Assembly: GCA_002719955.1 (NCBI GenBank)
Contig: PBFW01000076.1
Coordinates: forward strand, 1 to 64,000
Length of the DNA: 64,000 nucleotides
Direction: 5' to 3'
Source: Deltaproteobacteria bacterium
GTDB lineage: Bacteria > Myxococcota_A > UBA9160 > UBA4427
Shown: positions 39,222 to 48,442 of the stretch, in pieces
Numbering within the stretch: the first letter of the stretch is position 1
Layout: each line of letters opens with the position of its first letter
Program-made: the position numbers and the translations under genes
Notes under the pieces: generated by a model
Databases searched by the model: none
What the model was told of the DNA's origin: nothing
The model's input: only the letters and a program-made list of their open reading frames with translations

Positions 39222-39361
39222 TCATAGTCTATTATTCGGAACATCTAGTTTCCCAACGAATCCCAGTCGAGCCGCTGCGACGGAAGAACGGGTTCGAGGC
39301 GGACCCAGGTCGAGTCGGGCCCGCCGGATTCGCCCCGACCGCAATGCCAGGAGATAAAGCC

Positions 39362-40105
39362 ATGGCTGGTGCTGCCACCGTCGAAAAGGCGCTCGACGTC
39401 CTCTTCTATCTCCACGATGTGGGCGGGGCGCTTAGGCTCTCGGAGATCGGTCGCGCGCTGGATCTGCCCAAGTCGAGCTGCCATCGGCTGCTTTCTTCGT
39501 TGGTTGATCGCGAGGTCGTGGATCGTGACGAGGTCGGGCGATATCGCCCGGGGCTGGCGCTGCTCTCCCTGGGAATCGGTGCGCAACGCCGCGAGCCCGT
39601 CGTTTCCGCCGCCCGCCACGCCCTTGAAGCCGAGGCCGATCGGTTCGCGGAAACGGTCTTCCTGGTCGGCCTTCGCCACGGACGCCTGCGCGTCCTCGAC
39701 AAGGTCGAGGGGCCGGGCTTCCTGCGCGCCGCACCGGGAATCGGCGATGTGGTTCCCTCGGACGTGACGGCCGCCGGAAAGCTCTACGCGGTCTTCGGTG
39801 CTTCGCTCGAGCAGGACTCCCTGCCCGCCGCCGAGGCTTCGGACATTGCGCGGCAGGGGTACGCGCTGAATCGAGATGCCTGGATCGAGGGATTGTCGGT
39901 GCTCGGCGTTCCGATCTGGCAGTCGAGCGGTCATGGTCGTCGGGATCTGGTGGCGGTATTGGCGCTCGCGGCGGCGTCACCTCATTTCGAGCGGCTGGGA
40001 GAGACGGAGGTCGCCGAGAGTCTGCTCGGCGCCGCGGTGAGGGTCACTGGGCGACTGGCCGGGACGGGTTCGGCCCGGCGTGGCGCGCCGGAGACGGGGC
40101 GATGA
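39362..40105 (+). CDS. IclR-family transcriptional regulator
   Basis: The 247-residue regulator has a winged helix-turn-helix at about 5-65 (TVEKALDVLFYLHDVGGALR, LSEIGRALDLPKSSCHRLLS) and a C-terminal IclR effector domain (about 80-240; LEAEADRFAETVFLVGL, DVTAAGKLYAVFGA, WIEGLSVLGVPIW). The ATG at 39362 has AGGAG 8 nt upstream, so the in-frame ATG at 39344 is rejected. It overlaps the following aminotransferase gene by 4 nt, so it probably controls that gene and itself. The ligand is unknown. Confidence 0.9.
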   Translation: MAGAATVEKALDVLFYLHDVGGALRLSEIGRALDLPKSSCHRLLSSLVDREVVDRDEVGRYRPGLALLSLGIGAQRREPVVSAARHALEAEADRFAETVFLVGLRHGRLRVLDKVEGPGFLRAAPGIGDVVPSDVTAAGKLYAVFGASLEQDSLPAAEASDIARQGYALNRDAWIEGLSVLGVPIWQSSGHGRRDLVAVLALAAASPHFERLGETEVAESLLGAAVRVTGRLAGTGSARRGAPETGR

Positions 40106-40986
40106 TGCGAGACGATTCGGCGATCGCCTGGGTAGAGGGAGAAATCGTGCCTGCTCGCGAGGCGCGGATCCCGCTCCTCGATCACGGTTTTCTGTTCGGG
40201 GATGGCGTCTTCGAGGGCATCCGGGTGACTTCTGCAGGAATCTTCCGGCTCGAGGACCACATGAAGCGGCTCGAGACCGCGGGTCGGGCCGTCGGGATCG
40301 AACCACGTGATGGCTACGCGCGGGTTCGTGAGATCGCCTGCGAAACGACGCGGGCCTGGGGGCCGCGGGAGGGCTATCTCCGTCTGATCGTGAGCCGCGG
40401 CGTGGGGGCGCTGGGGATCGATCCGGATAGCTGTCCCGAAGCCGCGATCGTCTGCGTCGCTGCCGGAACCGTCGAACTCTCTGCAGAGAAGGAGGCTCGG
40501 GGCCTCGACATGATCACCTCGAGTCTTCGGCGGCCGGCCGGGGATGTGCTCGATCCCCGGGTGAAGAGCCTCAACTACCTGAACAACGTGCTGGCCAAGC
40601 GGGAGGCGAATCTGCGTGGGGCGGATGATGCCCTCGTCTTGAACGCGCTCGGGCTGGTGGCCGAGGCCTCTGCGACCAACGTCTTCGCCATCCAAGCCAA
40701 TCGGCTCGACACGCCGGCGGTCACGGACGGTGCGCTCGAAGGGATGACCCGGCGGACGGTCCTCGAAATTGGTGCCGAACTCGGCTTCGAGGTCGGCGAA
40801 CGGAGTCTCGGGCGTTTCGATCTCTACGCGGCGGACGCTGTATTCCTGACGGGAACGCGCGCTGGATTGGTTCCGGTCGGATCCCTCGATGGGTCGCCGA
40901 TTTCGCAGTCAGCTCGACCGCGGGTTCGAGAGATCCAATCGATCTTCGAGACGCGCCAGGTCGAACTCTCGGTTTCGGCTGGCTGA
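40102..40986 (+). CDS. Class IV PLP aminotransferase (branched-chain or D-amino-acid type)
   Basis: The 294-residue enzyme has the fold-type IV signature: PLLDHGFLFGDGVFEGIRV near the N terminus, the PLP lysine in DPRVKSLNYLNNVLAKREA, and EASATNVFAI followed by GALEGMTRRTVLEI. The family covers IlvE, D-alanine transaminase and aminodeoxychorismate lyase; the VKSLNYLNNVLAK context fits IlvE or D-amino-acid transaminase, and sequence alone does not separate them. The start overlaps the IclR stop (ATGA). No lyase or pabAB context exists here. Confidence 0.87.
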   Translation: MMRDDSAIAWVEGEIVPAREARIPLLDHGFLFGDGVFEGIRVTSAGIFRLEDHMKRLETAGRAVGIEPRDGYARVREIACETTRAWGPREGYLRLIVSRGVGALGIDPDSCPEAAIVCVAAGTVELSAEKEARGLDMITSSLRRPAGDVLDPRVKSLNYLNNVLAKREANLRGADDALVLNALGLVAEASATNVFAIQANRLDTPAVTDGALEGMTRRTVLEIGAELGFEVGERSLGRFDLYAADAVFLTGTRAGLVPVGSLDGSPISQSARPRVREIQSIFETRQVELSVSAG

Positions 40987-41220
40987 CGTGGTCGGGGTCC
41001 AGGGCATTCGGATCCGGTCGCCGGCAGGCGTCGGCGAGGACTCTACGCGGGAGGCGCTATGTTCCGGCGACTTCGAAGCGCGTCCCATCGCCCATGGGCG
41101 CCCCGCGTCGCGTTGAGATCGTGCGTTTCATCGAAAGTCCTGAGCCCCCATTGGAGCGCCTTCCGTCCCACAGATAGCCTTGGATTCCCGCCAGGGGAGC
41201 ATCGAGCAAGGAGAGAGCCC
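40987..41220. other. Intergenic region upstream of proS
   Basis: A 234-bp gap with no supported gene. Its end holds AAGGAGAG, the ribosome binding site for proS. No T-box or riboswitch motif was recognised. Confidence 0.4.
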
Positions 41221-42933
41221 GTGCGCTGGTCGAGCGCCTTCATTCCCACCCTGAGAGACGATCCCGCGGACGCCGAAGCCGTGTCACACAAGCTCCTGGT
41301 GCGTGCGGGATTCATGCGGCAGTTGATGGCGGGTCATTACTCGATGACACCCTTGGGCCTCCGTTCCCTGCGCAAGCTCCAGGCGATCGTGCGCGAGGAA
41401 ATGGATCGAATCGGTGGCCAGGAGTTCCGCCTGCCTTGCATGCATCCGCGCGAGATCTGGGAGAAGAGCGGACGCTGGGATTCCGTCGGGGAAGAGATGT
41501 TTCGGTTGCAGGACCGCAAGCAGGCGGACCTGGCTCTGGGGATGACCCACGAAGAGATCTTCGCCTTTCACGCAACGGAGCTTCGTTCCTACAAGTCGTT
41601 GCCACAGATCTGGTACCAATTTCAATCGAAGTTTCGAGACGAGGCGCGTCCGAAGAGCGGGCTGCTGCGGGTGCGTGAATTCACGATGAAGGATTCGTAT
41701 TCCTTCGATCTCGACCCGGCCGGGCTCGACTCGGCCTTCGATCGACATCTCGCTGCCTATCGCCGGATGTTCAAACGATTCGGTTTCGAGATTGCGGCGG
41801 TCGAGGCATCGTCGGGCGTGATGGGAGGGAATACATCGATCGAGTTCATGCTGAAGAGCGACGCGGGTGAGGACTGGGTCGCGGCGTGTGGCCAATGTGG
41901 CTATGCGGCCAACGTGGAGAAAGCCGAGAGTATTCTCGTCGAACTCGAGGATGGCGAGGGGCTTGCGGCACCCGATCGATTTCCGACCCCAGGTGTAAAG
42001 ACGATCGATGATCTTGCTCAGATGGAGGGGGGTGCCGCGGGGGAGCGCCAGATCAAGACCCTCGTCTACAAGATTGATGACAAGGACGTGCTGATCCTGT
42101 TGCGCGGTGATCATCAGCTCGCCGAGCAGAAACTGATCGATCAGGTCGAAGCGGAGAGCCTGCGCCCGGCGGAGCCCGGCGAGATCAAGAAATTGCTGGG
42201 TGCGCTGCCCGGGAGTCTCGGGGCCGTGGGGCGGGGTGATCTCTTCGTGATCGCGGACCTGGCGCTGCAGGGACGCAGCGACATGGTGACCGGCGCGAAC
42301 GAGGACGGTTTCCATCTCAGGGGCATCGAAGTCGAACGTGATATCGATGTGAAGGGTTGGCTCGATCTACGTGAGGTGGCAGATGGCGAAGGTTGTCCGA
42401 TGTGCAAGCAGCCGCTCTCGGTCCACAAGACGATCGAGGTGGGCCATATCTTCAAGCTCGGGACGAAATACAGCGAAGCGATGGGGGCCTCTGTCCAGGA
42501 CGAGACGGGTGCCTCGGTCCCGCTCGAGATGGGTTCCTATGGCATAGGCCTCGAACGAAACCTGGCCGCCGTCGTCGAGGCGAACCACGACGAGAACGGA
42601 ATCTGCTGGCCGGTGAACGTGGCGCCCTACGAGGTGGTCGTGACGGTCGTCAAGCCGAAGGACGTCGAATGTCACGAAGCCGGTGAACGGCTCTACGAGA
42701 AACTCTGCGAGGCCGGAATCGATGTGATCATCGACGATCGCGATGAAAGGCCGGGTGTGAAATTCAAGGATGCAGATCTGGTGGGCTTCCCCTATCGCGT
42801 GACGGTCGGGCCCAAGGGTCTCAAGGAGGGTTGCTTCGAGTTCGTGCGTCGACGGGATGGGCAGAAACACGATCTCTCGATCGAACACGCAGCGGACACG
42901 ATCGTCGAGGCCGTACTCGACGATCGATTCTAG
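41221..42933 (+). CDS. proS: Prolyl-tRNA synthetase, bacterial type with editing insertion
   Basis: The 570-residue class II synthetase charges tRNA-Pro. Class II motifs are visible in YSMTPLGLRSLRKL, FRDEARPKSGLLRVREF and LEMGSYGIGLERNL. The insertion at about 230-400 (VLILLRGDHQLAEQKLIDQV, GSLGAVGRGDLFVIADLAL) is the YbaK-type INS editing domain that clears Ala-tRNA-Pro. The anticodon-binding domain is C-terminal. The GTG at 41221 is preceded by AAGGAGAG at 6 nt. Length matches E. coli ProS. Confidence 0.96.
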   Translation: MRWSSAFIPTLRDDPADAEAVSHKLLVRAGFMRQLMAGHYSMTPLGLRSLRKLQAIVREEMDRIGGQEFRLPCMHPREIWEKSGRWDSVGEEMFRLQDRKQADLALGMTHEEIFAFHATELRSYKSLPQIWYQFQSKFRDEARPKSGLLRVREFTMKDSYSFDLDPAGLDSAFDRHLAAYRRMFKRFGFEIAAVEASSGVMGGNTSIEFMLKSDAGEDWVAACGQCGYAANVEKAESILVELEDGEGLAAPDRFPTPGVKTIDDLAQMEGGAAGERQIKTLVYKIDDKDVLILLRGDHQLAEQKLIDQVEAESLRPAEPGEIKKLLGALPGSLGAVGRGDLFVIADLALQGRSDMVTGANEDGFHLRGIEVERDIDVKGWLDLREVADGEGCPMCKQPLSVHKTIEVGHIFKLGTKYSEAMGASVQDETGASVPLEMGSYGIGLERNLAAVVEANHDENGICWPVNVAPYEVVVTVVKPKDVECHEAGERLYEKLCEAGIDVIIDDRDERPGVKFKDADLVGFPYRVTVGPKGLKEGCFEFVRRRDGQKHDLSIEHAADTIVEAVLDDRF

Positions 42934-42946
42934 GAGCGCCGCCTCC

Positions 42947-43876
42947 GTGGCTCGCAAGAGGAGCTCTGGGGTGGCCTCCAAAAAGAGGGATGCTCCGCTC
43001 GTCCATCTCTTCGACGGCCATGTCTATATCTTTCGCGCCTATTATTCCCTGCCACCCATGACGGCGGCGGACGGGATGCCCTGCAACGCGGCCTATGGGT
43101 TCGCGAACACATTGCTTCGTTATCTCGTGGAGGAGGATCCGTCGCATGTCGGAGTGTGTTTCGATGCGGCGATGACGAGCTTCAGGAACGAGTTGGAGCC
43201 CGAGTACAAAGCCCAGCGCGACGCGCCTCCCGACGACCTCGAGCCGCAATTCGATCTGTGCCATGAGATCTCGGTCGCGCTCGGTTTTGCGACCTATGAG
43301 GTCGACGACTATGAAGCCGATGATCTCCTGGCGGCGATCAGTGACGAAGTCGTGCGTCGCAGAGGAAGCACTCGGGTGCTCACCACGGACAAGGATCTAT
43401 GCCAGCTCGTTCGCGAAGACGGACGCGTCGTCGTTCATGACCTCGCCAGGGAGAAGACCTTCGACGCGGACGCCGTGCGAGAGAAATTCGGCGTGTCACC
43501 TTCGCAGATCCCCGACTACCTGGGACTCGTCGGGGACACGGTCGACAATTTGCCCGGTGTTCCGGGGATCGGGGCAAAATCGGCGGCAGCGGTCCTGCGC
43601 GTCTTCGAGACGATCGAGGAGGTCCCCCAGGATTTCGGGGAATGGGGGGCCATCACCGCTCGCGGTGCGAAGCGGATGGCCGAGCGAATCGCGGAACATC
43701 GTTCGCGGGCCCTCAAGACCAAGGGTCTGGCGACCGTCGTGCGCGACGTGCCGGGCATCAAGCCGAGTCTCTCCGAGCTCGCCTACCGCGGTGCGGATCG
43801 CGAAAGAACCGAAGAACTCTTCGATCGGCTCGGCTGGAAGGGAATCTTCGACCGGATCCCAAAGTGGCAGAGCTAG
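42947..43876 (+). CDS. Stand-alone 5'-3' exonuclease (PolA N-domain/flap nuclease family)
   Basis: The 309-residue protein corresponds to the exonuclease domain of DNA polymerase I without a polymerase. Acidic metal ligands are in VHLFDGHVYIFRAYY, VCFDAAMTSFRNELEPEYKA, YEADDLLAAI and VLTTDKDLCQLV. The helix-hairpin-helix (GLVGDTVDNLPGVPGIGAKS) binds DNA. The GTG at 42947 is chosen with AGGAG 10 nt upstream. It starts 13 bp after proS and its end overlaps the CDP-alcohol phosphotransferase gene. Okazaki-flap removal or a paralogous repair role is likely. Confidence 0.88.
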   Translation: MARKRSSGVASKKRDAPLVHLFDGHVYIFRAYYSLPPMTAADGMPCNAAYGFANTLLRYLVEEDPSHVGVCFDAAMTSFRNELEPEYKAQRDAPPDDLEPQFDLCHEISVALGFATYEVDDYEADDLLAAISDEVVRRRGSTRVLTTDKDLCQLVREDGRVVVHDLAREKTFDADAVREKFGVSPSQIPDYLGLVGDTVDNLPGVPGIGAKSAAAVLRVFETIEEVPQDFGEWGAITARGAKRMAERIAEHRSRALKTKGLATVVRDVPGIKPSLSELAYRGADRERTEELFDRLGWKGIFDRIPKWQS

Positions 43877-44427
43877 TCTCGCGCCATCTGTCCTGGTCGA
43901 ACGCCTTGACCGTATCGCGTCTGCTCTCGGCTCCCTGCCTCTTCTTCGCGATCTTGGGGGGCTCCATCGGTCTGAGTTGTGGACTCTTCTGGTTCGCTGT
44001 TGCGACGGATGTCGCCGATGGTCGACTGGCTCGAGCGCGCGGTGAGGTGACGGCCTTCGGTGGGCTCCTCGACCACGCGACCGACGCGAGCTTCGTCTGC
44101 AGCGGGTTGGCGGCCCTCGTGATGACGGGGGTCGTTCCCGCCGCGCTTCCGCTCCTCGTCCTGCTGGCCTTCGCGCAATACGTCCTCGATTCGGAGAGTC
44201 TGGCGGGTCGGAAACTGCGAGCGAGTTTTCTCGGGCGTTGGAATGGGGTCTTCTATTTCGTGCCGATCGGGGTCGTCGTGACCCGGGACGCCCTGGGTCT
44301 TTCCTGGCCGGCGGATTCGCTGGTCCGTGGGCTCGGCTTCGTGCTCGTGCTGTCGACGATCGCGTCGATGGCGGATCGGCTGTGGACGCTCATGAGCGTC
44401 CGACGGAGCGATTCGGGATCCCTCTGA
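43864..44427 (+). CDS. CDP-alcohol phosphatidyltransferase family membrane protein
   Basis: The 187-residue integral membrane enzyme has the complete CDP-alcohol motif D-x2-DG-x2-AR-x8-G-x3-D-x3-D at residues 49-74 (DVADGRLARARGEV to LLDHATD). About five to six hydrophobic segments surround it. It transfers a phosphatidyl or phospho group from a CDP-alcohol, as PgsA does in phosphatidylglycerol synthesis; the acceptor cannot be deduced. The GTG start lies inside the end of the exonuclease gene (13-nt overlap). It may supply phospholipid head groups. Confidence 0.87.
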   Translation: MAELVSRHLSWSNALTVSRLLSAPCLFFAILGGSIGLSCGLFWFAVATDVADGRLARARGEVTAFGGLLDHATDASFVCSGLAALVMTGVVPAALPLLVLLAFAQYVLDSESLAGRKLRASFLGRWNGVFYFVPIGVVVTRDALGLSWPADSLVRGLGFVLVLSTIASMADRLWTLMSVRRSDSGSL

Positions 44428-44602
44428 GCGACTGCGGAGTTCGATCTCACGCCCTGCGACTCGTGGTGGTATCTGGCGCACGCCATTTCGTTGCCTCACT
44501 CGTGATCGATCGGACCACGACCGGGATCGAGTTCGCTGCGAAGGAGAACTTCGCGGACGAAACGGGAGGTCGCATGCCGTCGGGTCGAGGGTCGTCGCGG
44601 AA

Positions 44603-45634
44603 TCAGTCAGCGGCGACCTCTTCCCCGCGCTCGCCCGCGAAGAGTTCGCGGTTCGCGCGTGAGAGAAAGAGCAGGCCGATCGCCGCATTGAAGAAGATGA
44701 AGAAATTGTGTTGAACGAATCCGAACGCGGCCATCTCACCTTCGTTGCCCGGGAAGAGGATCACCCAGAGGGTGATCGCCACCGTCCTCATGGGGCCCGG
44801 CGTTGCGGCACCGAAGAAGATCACGGGGAGGTAGCCGAGCATCTGGCCCATATTCGTATCGACCCCAAAGAGGTCGAGCGCGTAGGTGTAGACGACGACC
44901 GCGGCGAGCAGCGCGGGAGAGCGCAGCACGACGATCGTGAGATAACGCAGCGCTCCAGCTTCGCGGAAGCTCTTGAAGAGCGGTCTTTCGCGAAGCTGGA
45001 CGCCGCTGCCGAGGGGGCCCCGGAAGAAGAGCAACCAGGCGCAGAGGAAGATCGCCGCCCCCGATGCGATCCAGGGGATCAGCCCGAAGACCTCCGGCAA
45101 CTCGTCGCTTCGCAGCGACCAGCCGATCGTTGCCCAGCCGAGCAGGTAGAAGAACTCGCAGAACATGATGAAGATCATGCTCGACCCGACTTCCCAGCCC
45201 GGGACGCCGTAGCGGCGATTCAGGTAGATCCCCATCGCGCCCTTGCCGACCTGTTCGTTGAGGATCGACAGGATATAAGAGCTGCCTCGAATCGGCAGGA
45301 TCGCCGAATACCGCACGGGTGTGTTGAACCAGGAGACGACTCGCCAGACGATCAGCGAGTCGACCAGGAAGAAGAAGGCCGAGTAGGGGATCATCAACGC
45401 GAGCCATCGACCCCACGAGACGCGTGCGAAGACGCCCGCCAGGTATTCGATCAGACCGAGGCCGTCTCGTGCCGCGGCACCGGACAAGCGGGTGTAGAGA
45501 TATCCGAAGCAGATGATCGTGATCGCCCAGGGCAGCAGCCGTTGCCAGGGCGCGGACCCCTTCGCATCGCTCTGGCTCGGCCCATCGGCGTCGGGTGGCG
45601 AGGGGCGGGTCGGCGGCGGGTCGGGTGCGGTCAT
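44603..45634 (-). CDS. Multi-pass membrane protein, flippase/LPG-synthase-TM-like
   Basis: The 343-residue protein begins with a Pro/Ser-rich cytoplasmic tail of ~27 residues and has about seven to eight membrane segments (for example LLPWAITIICFGYLYTRL, WLALMIPYSAFFFLVDSLIV). The layout recalls the transmembrane half of lysylphosphatidylglycerol synthases and related flippases, but I see no soluble transferase domain. Its start overlaps the NAD(P)-binding protein gene (ATGA), placing it at the 3' end of the suf transcript. The function is unknown. Confidence 0.6.
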   Translation of the reverse strand: MTAPDPPPTRPSPPDADGPSQSDAKGSAPWQRLLPWAITIICFGYLYTRLSGAAARDGLGLIEYLAGVFARVSWGRWLALMIPYSAFFFLVDSLIVWRVVSWFNTPVRYSAILPIRGSSYILSILNEQVGKGAMGIYLNRRYGVPGWEVGSSMIFIMFCEFFYLLGWATIGWSLRSDELPEVFGLIPWIASGAAIFLCAWLLFFRGPLGSGVQLRERPLFKSFREAGALRYLTIVVLRSPALLAAVVVYTYALDLFGVDTNMGQMLGYLPVIFFGAATPGPMRTVAITLWVILFPGNEGEMAAFGFVQHNFFIFFNAAIGLLFLSRANRELFAGERGEEVAAD

Positions 45635-46677
45635 TGGGCGTTCTGATCCCCTTGGTGGTCTCTGGCATCCGAGCCGGGTTCTGTTGCACGGTCGCGATTG
45701 TGATGCGCGGCCATTTCGACGCTCGCCGGGCCGACGTGGTCGGAGAGGGTCTGATCGAGGGGGATGAGTTCGAGATCGAGGCTGCGACAGAGGATGTCGG
45801 GATCCACACGGTCATCGTGTTGCAGGATTTCGAACATCGCTCGTGTGATCGGCGGATTTCGAAGAACGCGATCCAGGATTCCGACCGCGAAGCGAGTGGG
45901 TCCAATCGGAATCGATGCGATCCTGGGCTCGTTTTGCCAGAGTCGTGCCGCTCGCAGGACCAGGTTGCGATGGGAGAGGCATTCGGGCCCCCCCGCATCG
46001 AGCGCGAGATCGCGCCCCGGGGCAGCGGTGCAGGCCGCCAGGATGGCGCGGATCACGTCACGTGCGTCGATCGGTTGCTGGAGTGTGCGGCCGCCGGCGA
46101 TGAGCCTCAATTTGCTGGCTTGTGCGGATCGCCGCAGCGAAGCGGAGGCCGGGTCGTTGCCGCCAAGCACCATCGGCACCCGGATCACCGTGGTCGCCAC
46201 GCGGCCGTCCAGAAGCAACGTCTCCGCGCGACCCTTGGACGAGAGGCAGTCATTCTCCGAATCGGGCGTGCTTCCCAGGATCGAGAGATAGACGATGCGT
46301 TCGACGCCAGATCGGCTCGCCGCGACGGCGAGCGCGTGACAGGTCTGCTCGTGTGCCTCGACGTATCGCGCGCCGGGCCATTCCTTGATGATGCCCACGA
46401 GGTGGATGACGGCGGTGGCGCCCGCGATCGCGGCTCCCATTTCTCTTGGGCTCGTGTAGTCGACGACGCGAATTTGAGGTGCGGGCGCGAGGCCGAGCGC
46501 GCAGACGGTGTCACGCGCGCGCTCGGAACGGACGAGGGCACGAACGGAGGAGTGACCGCTCATGGCGAGTCGCGCGAGAAGTGTTCGGCCAAGCTGACCG
46601 TTGGCGCCCGTGACGACGATCGGACCGGGGGGTGGAGTCGGGGAGGAGCTCACGCCAAGACTGTACCAGTTCCGCAC
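45631..46677 (-). CDS. NAD(P)-binding protein, NDUFA9/atypical SDR-like
   Basis: The 348-residue protein has the Rossmann glycine motif VVTGANGQLGRTLLARL near the N terminus and further SDR features (AVIHLVGIIKEW, GVERIVYLSILGS, TTVIRVPMVLGGND). The classical YxxxK is replaced by a SSKGRAETLL segment, as in atypical SDRs of the complex I NDUFA9 group, which bind NADPH without catalysis. The GTG start at 46677 is weak; a second in-frame GTG at 46653 is possible. It is coupled to the membrane-protein gene downstream. The function is unknown. Confidence 0.8.
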   Translation of the reverse strand: MRNWYSLGVSSSPTPPPGPIVVTGANGQLGRTLLARLAMSGHSSVRALVRSERARDTVCALGLAPAPQIRVVDYTSPREMGAAIAGATAVIHLVGIIKEWPGARYVEAHEQTCHALAVAASRSGVERIVYLSILGSTPDSENDCLSSKGRAETLLLDGRVATTVIRVPMVLGGNDPASASLRRSAQASKLRLIAGGRTLQQPIDARDVIRAILAACTAAPGRDLALDAGGPECLSHRNLVLRAARLWQNEPRIASIPIGPTRFAVGILDRVLRNPPITRAMFEILQHDDRVDPDILCRSLDLELIPLDQTLSDHVGPASVEMAAHHNRDRATEPGSDARDHQGDQNAQ

Positions 46678-46706
46678 AGGCTGTCGGAAATCCCAGTCGC
46701 TCGCGC

Positions 46707-47942
46707 TTAGCGCTCTCGCTCGGGATGGCGGCGCGCGAAGATCGTCGCGACGACGAGCAGCCCGAGCCAGGCCGCGAGACTAGTGAGGGCCATCGAGAGT
46801 CCGCTCTCCGCAGTGTGTGTCGCGATGCGTCCGGTGAACCAGGGGATGACGAAGCCGCCGAGGGATCCGAGACCGCCCGCCAGCCCGACGGCGATTCCCG
46901 CCGACGAGGGCAGCGCGATTCCCGCCAGCCCGATCATGATGGGGAATACCCCGCCGAGACAGAAACCGATCGCGGCCATCGCAAGCTCGGGGAGGACGAT
47001 CCAGCCGAGCCCATACGACAAGAGGAGGATCGCGCCCAGCGAGGCGAGAGCGGCGGTCGTTCCCGCTCCGACCCGGCGGGGGGAGAGGCCGATCGCGAGG
47101 CGGCCGACGAGGAGTCCGGCCCAGAAGGCGCTGATCGTGTGGTCCGCGTGCGCGGCTTCCAGGCCGAGATCGTGGATCGCGTGATCGGCGACGAAGAGTG
47201 TCAGCGCGGTTTCGACGCCGACGTAGGCGAAGGTGGCGACGCAGATCGCCACCAACGCCGGGCGGTCGTCCCGCCTCGGCATGGGCGCCGCTTCCCGCTT
47301 CGCTCTCTCTCTCCCATCGACCGCCGGGTCTTCGTCGACGTCCTTCGCGAGGGCCGCGCGGCGGGGCGAAAGGTTCATCGGGACGAAGATCGCGGCGAGG
47401 ATCAAGCCGGCGTGCACGCTCCCGACGATCTGAAACGCGTCGTACCAGGCGAGTGGGAGAAAGGTTCGCGCGAACTCGAAGAGCAGTGGGGTCACGCTCC
47501 CGGCCAACGTGGCGGCGGAATGGATGAAGATCAACCGCCGGGGGGCGCGCGCACCGAATTCCTCGACGATGAGCGCGTTCAGGATGGTCTCGTAGAAACC
47601 GGCGCCAAAGCCGATGGCGACCGTACGCAGCAGCAGTGCGTGATAGTCCGTGGCGGCGCTGAGTGTGGCCGTCGCGGCCAGGACGGTGAAACACGCAGCG
47701 ATATAGAGCGGGCGGCGAGGCAGGCGGTCGGAGATCGGGCCGGCGGCGACGATGCCGACCCCGAGCCCGAGCGAGAACATCGATCCGAGCAGCCCGAGAT
47801 CGGCGTAGTCGAGGTCGAGGTGAGTGATCAGCTCGCTGCTATTGGCGCCGTAGAGAACGAGTAGCGCACCAAAAGCGAAGAACGACAGGGCCGAGAGGGC
47901 GGTCAGTGGATCAGGGATCGGGATTCGCTGCGAGAGGTTCAA
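46707..47942 (-). CDS. MFS transporter
   Basis: The 411-residue protein has about 12 hydrophobic helices in two halves separated by a charged loop (about 205-230). The A-motif GPISDRLPRRPLYI lies between helices 2 and 3, and a related GRLAIGLSPRR segment occurs in the second half. The substrate is not predictable. The TTG start lies 12 bp after sufT on the same strand, so it is read with the suf genes unless an internal terminator exists; I see none. Confidence 0.85.
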   Translation of the reverse strand: MNLSQRIPIPDPLTALSALSFFAFGALLVLYGANSSELITHLDLDYADLGLLGSMFSLGLGVGIVAAGPISDRLPRRPLYIAACFTVLAATATLSAATDYHALLLRTVAIGFGAGFYETILNALIVEEFGARAPRRLIFIHSAATLAGSVTPLLFEFARTFLPLAWYDAFQIVGSVHAGLILAAIFVPMNLSPRRAALAKDVDEDPAVDGRERAKREAAPMPRRDDRPALVAICVATFAYVGVETALTLFVADHAIHDLGLEAAHADHTISAFWAGLLVGRLAIGLSPRRVGAGTTAALASLGAILLLSYGLGWIVLPELAMAAIGFCLGGVFPIMIGLAGIALPSSAGIAVGLAGGLGSLGGFVIPWFTGRIATHTAESGLSMALTSLAAWLGLLVVATIFARRHPERER

Positions 47943-47954
47943 TTCCGGAAACGT

Positions 47955-48338
47955 CTACATCATGTTCAATTCGAGACGTGCTGCGTCCGACATCATCTCG
48001 ATACTCCATGGCGGATCCCAGACCAGGTCGAGCGAAACATCCTTCACGCCCATCACACTGCGCACCTTGTCCTCGACCTCCGGCGGAAGGGTCTCCGCGA
48101 CCGGACACATCGGAGTGGTGAGAGTCATCGTCACGTAGGCCTCGCCCTCGTCCGAGACCTCGACCCCGTAAATCAGACCGAGTTCGTAGATATCGACTGG
48201 GATCTCGGGGTCGTAGATGGTCTTGATGACCGCAATGATGCGGTCGCGAACCTGCATCGCGGGGCTCATCTCAGTATTCGCTTCTTCCGCTCTGGCGGCA
48301 CCCTCGTTGCGCTCGGTCGTGTTCTGCTTTTTGTCCAT
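47955..48338 (-). CDS. sufT: Fe-S assembly protein SufT (MIP18/DUF59)
   Basis: The 127-residue protein has the MIP18 fold: IYDPEIPVDIYELGLIYGVE, TLTTPMCPVAETLPPEVE with the conserved Cys78, and a WDPPWS motif. SufT helps mature Fe-S proteins, acting near SufU/SufBCD. The first ~25 residues are charged and not conserved. A 104-bp gap separates it from sufU. Confidence 0.93.
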   Translation of the reverse strand: MDKKQNTTERNEGAARAEEANTEMSPAMQVRDRIIAVIKTIYDPEIPVDIYELGLIYGVEVSDEGEAYVTMTLTTPMCPVAETLPPEVEDKVRSVMGVKDVSLDLVWDPPWSIEMMSDAARLELNMM

Positions 48339-48442
48339 CGTCGCTTCACCCTGTTCGTCGTTCGTGCGTTGGGGTTGTTCGTTTCGTCGCGGTCGTCGAT
48401 TCCTCAGGCTCTCTGCGGGCCTTCCGGATCTCTGGGTATTCC

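Noticed and set aside
45595..46710. 371-codon plus-strand frame
   Set aside because: Shadow of the NAD(P)-binding protein gene, which has the Rossmann motif.
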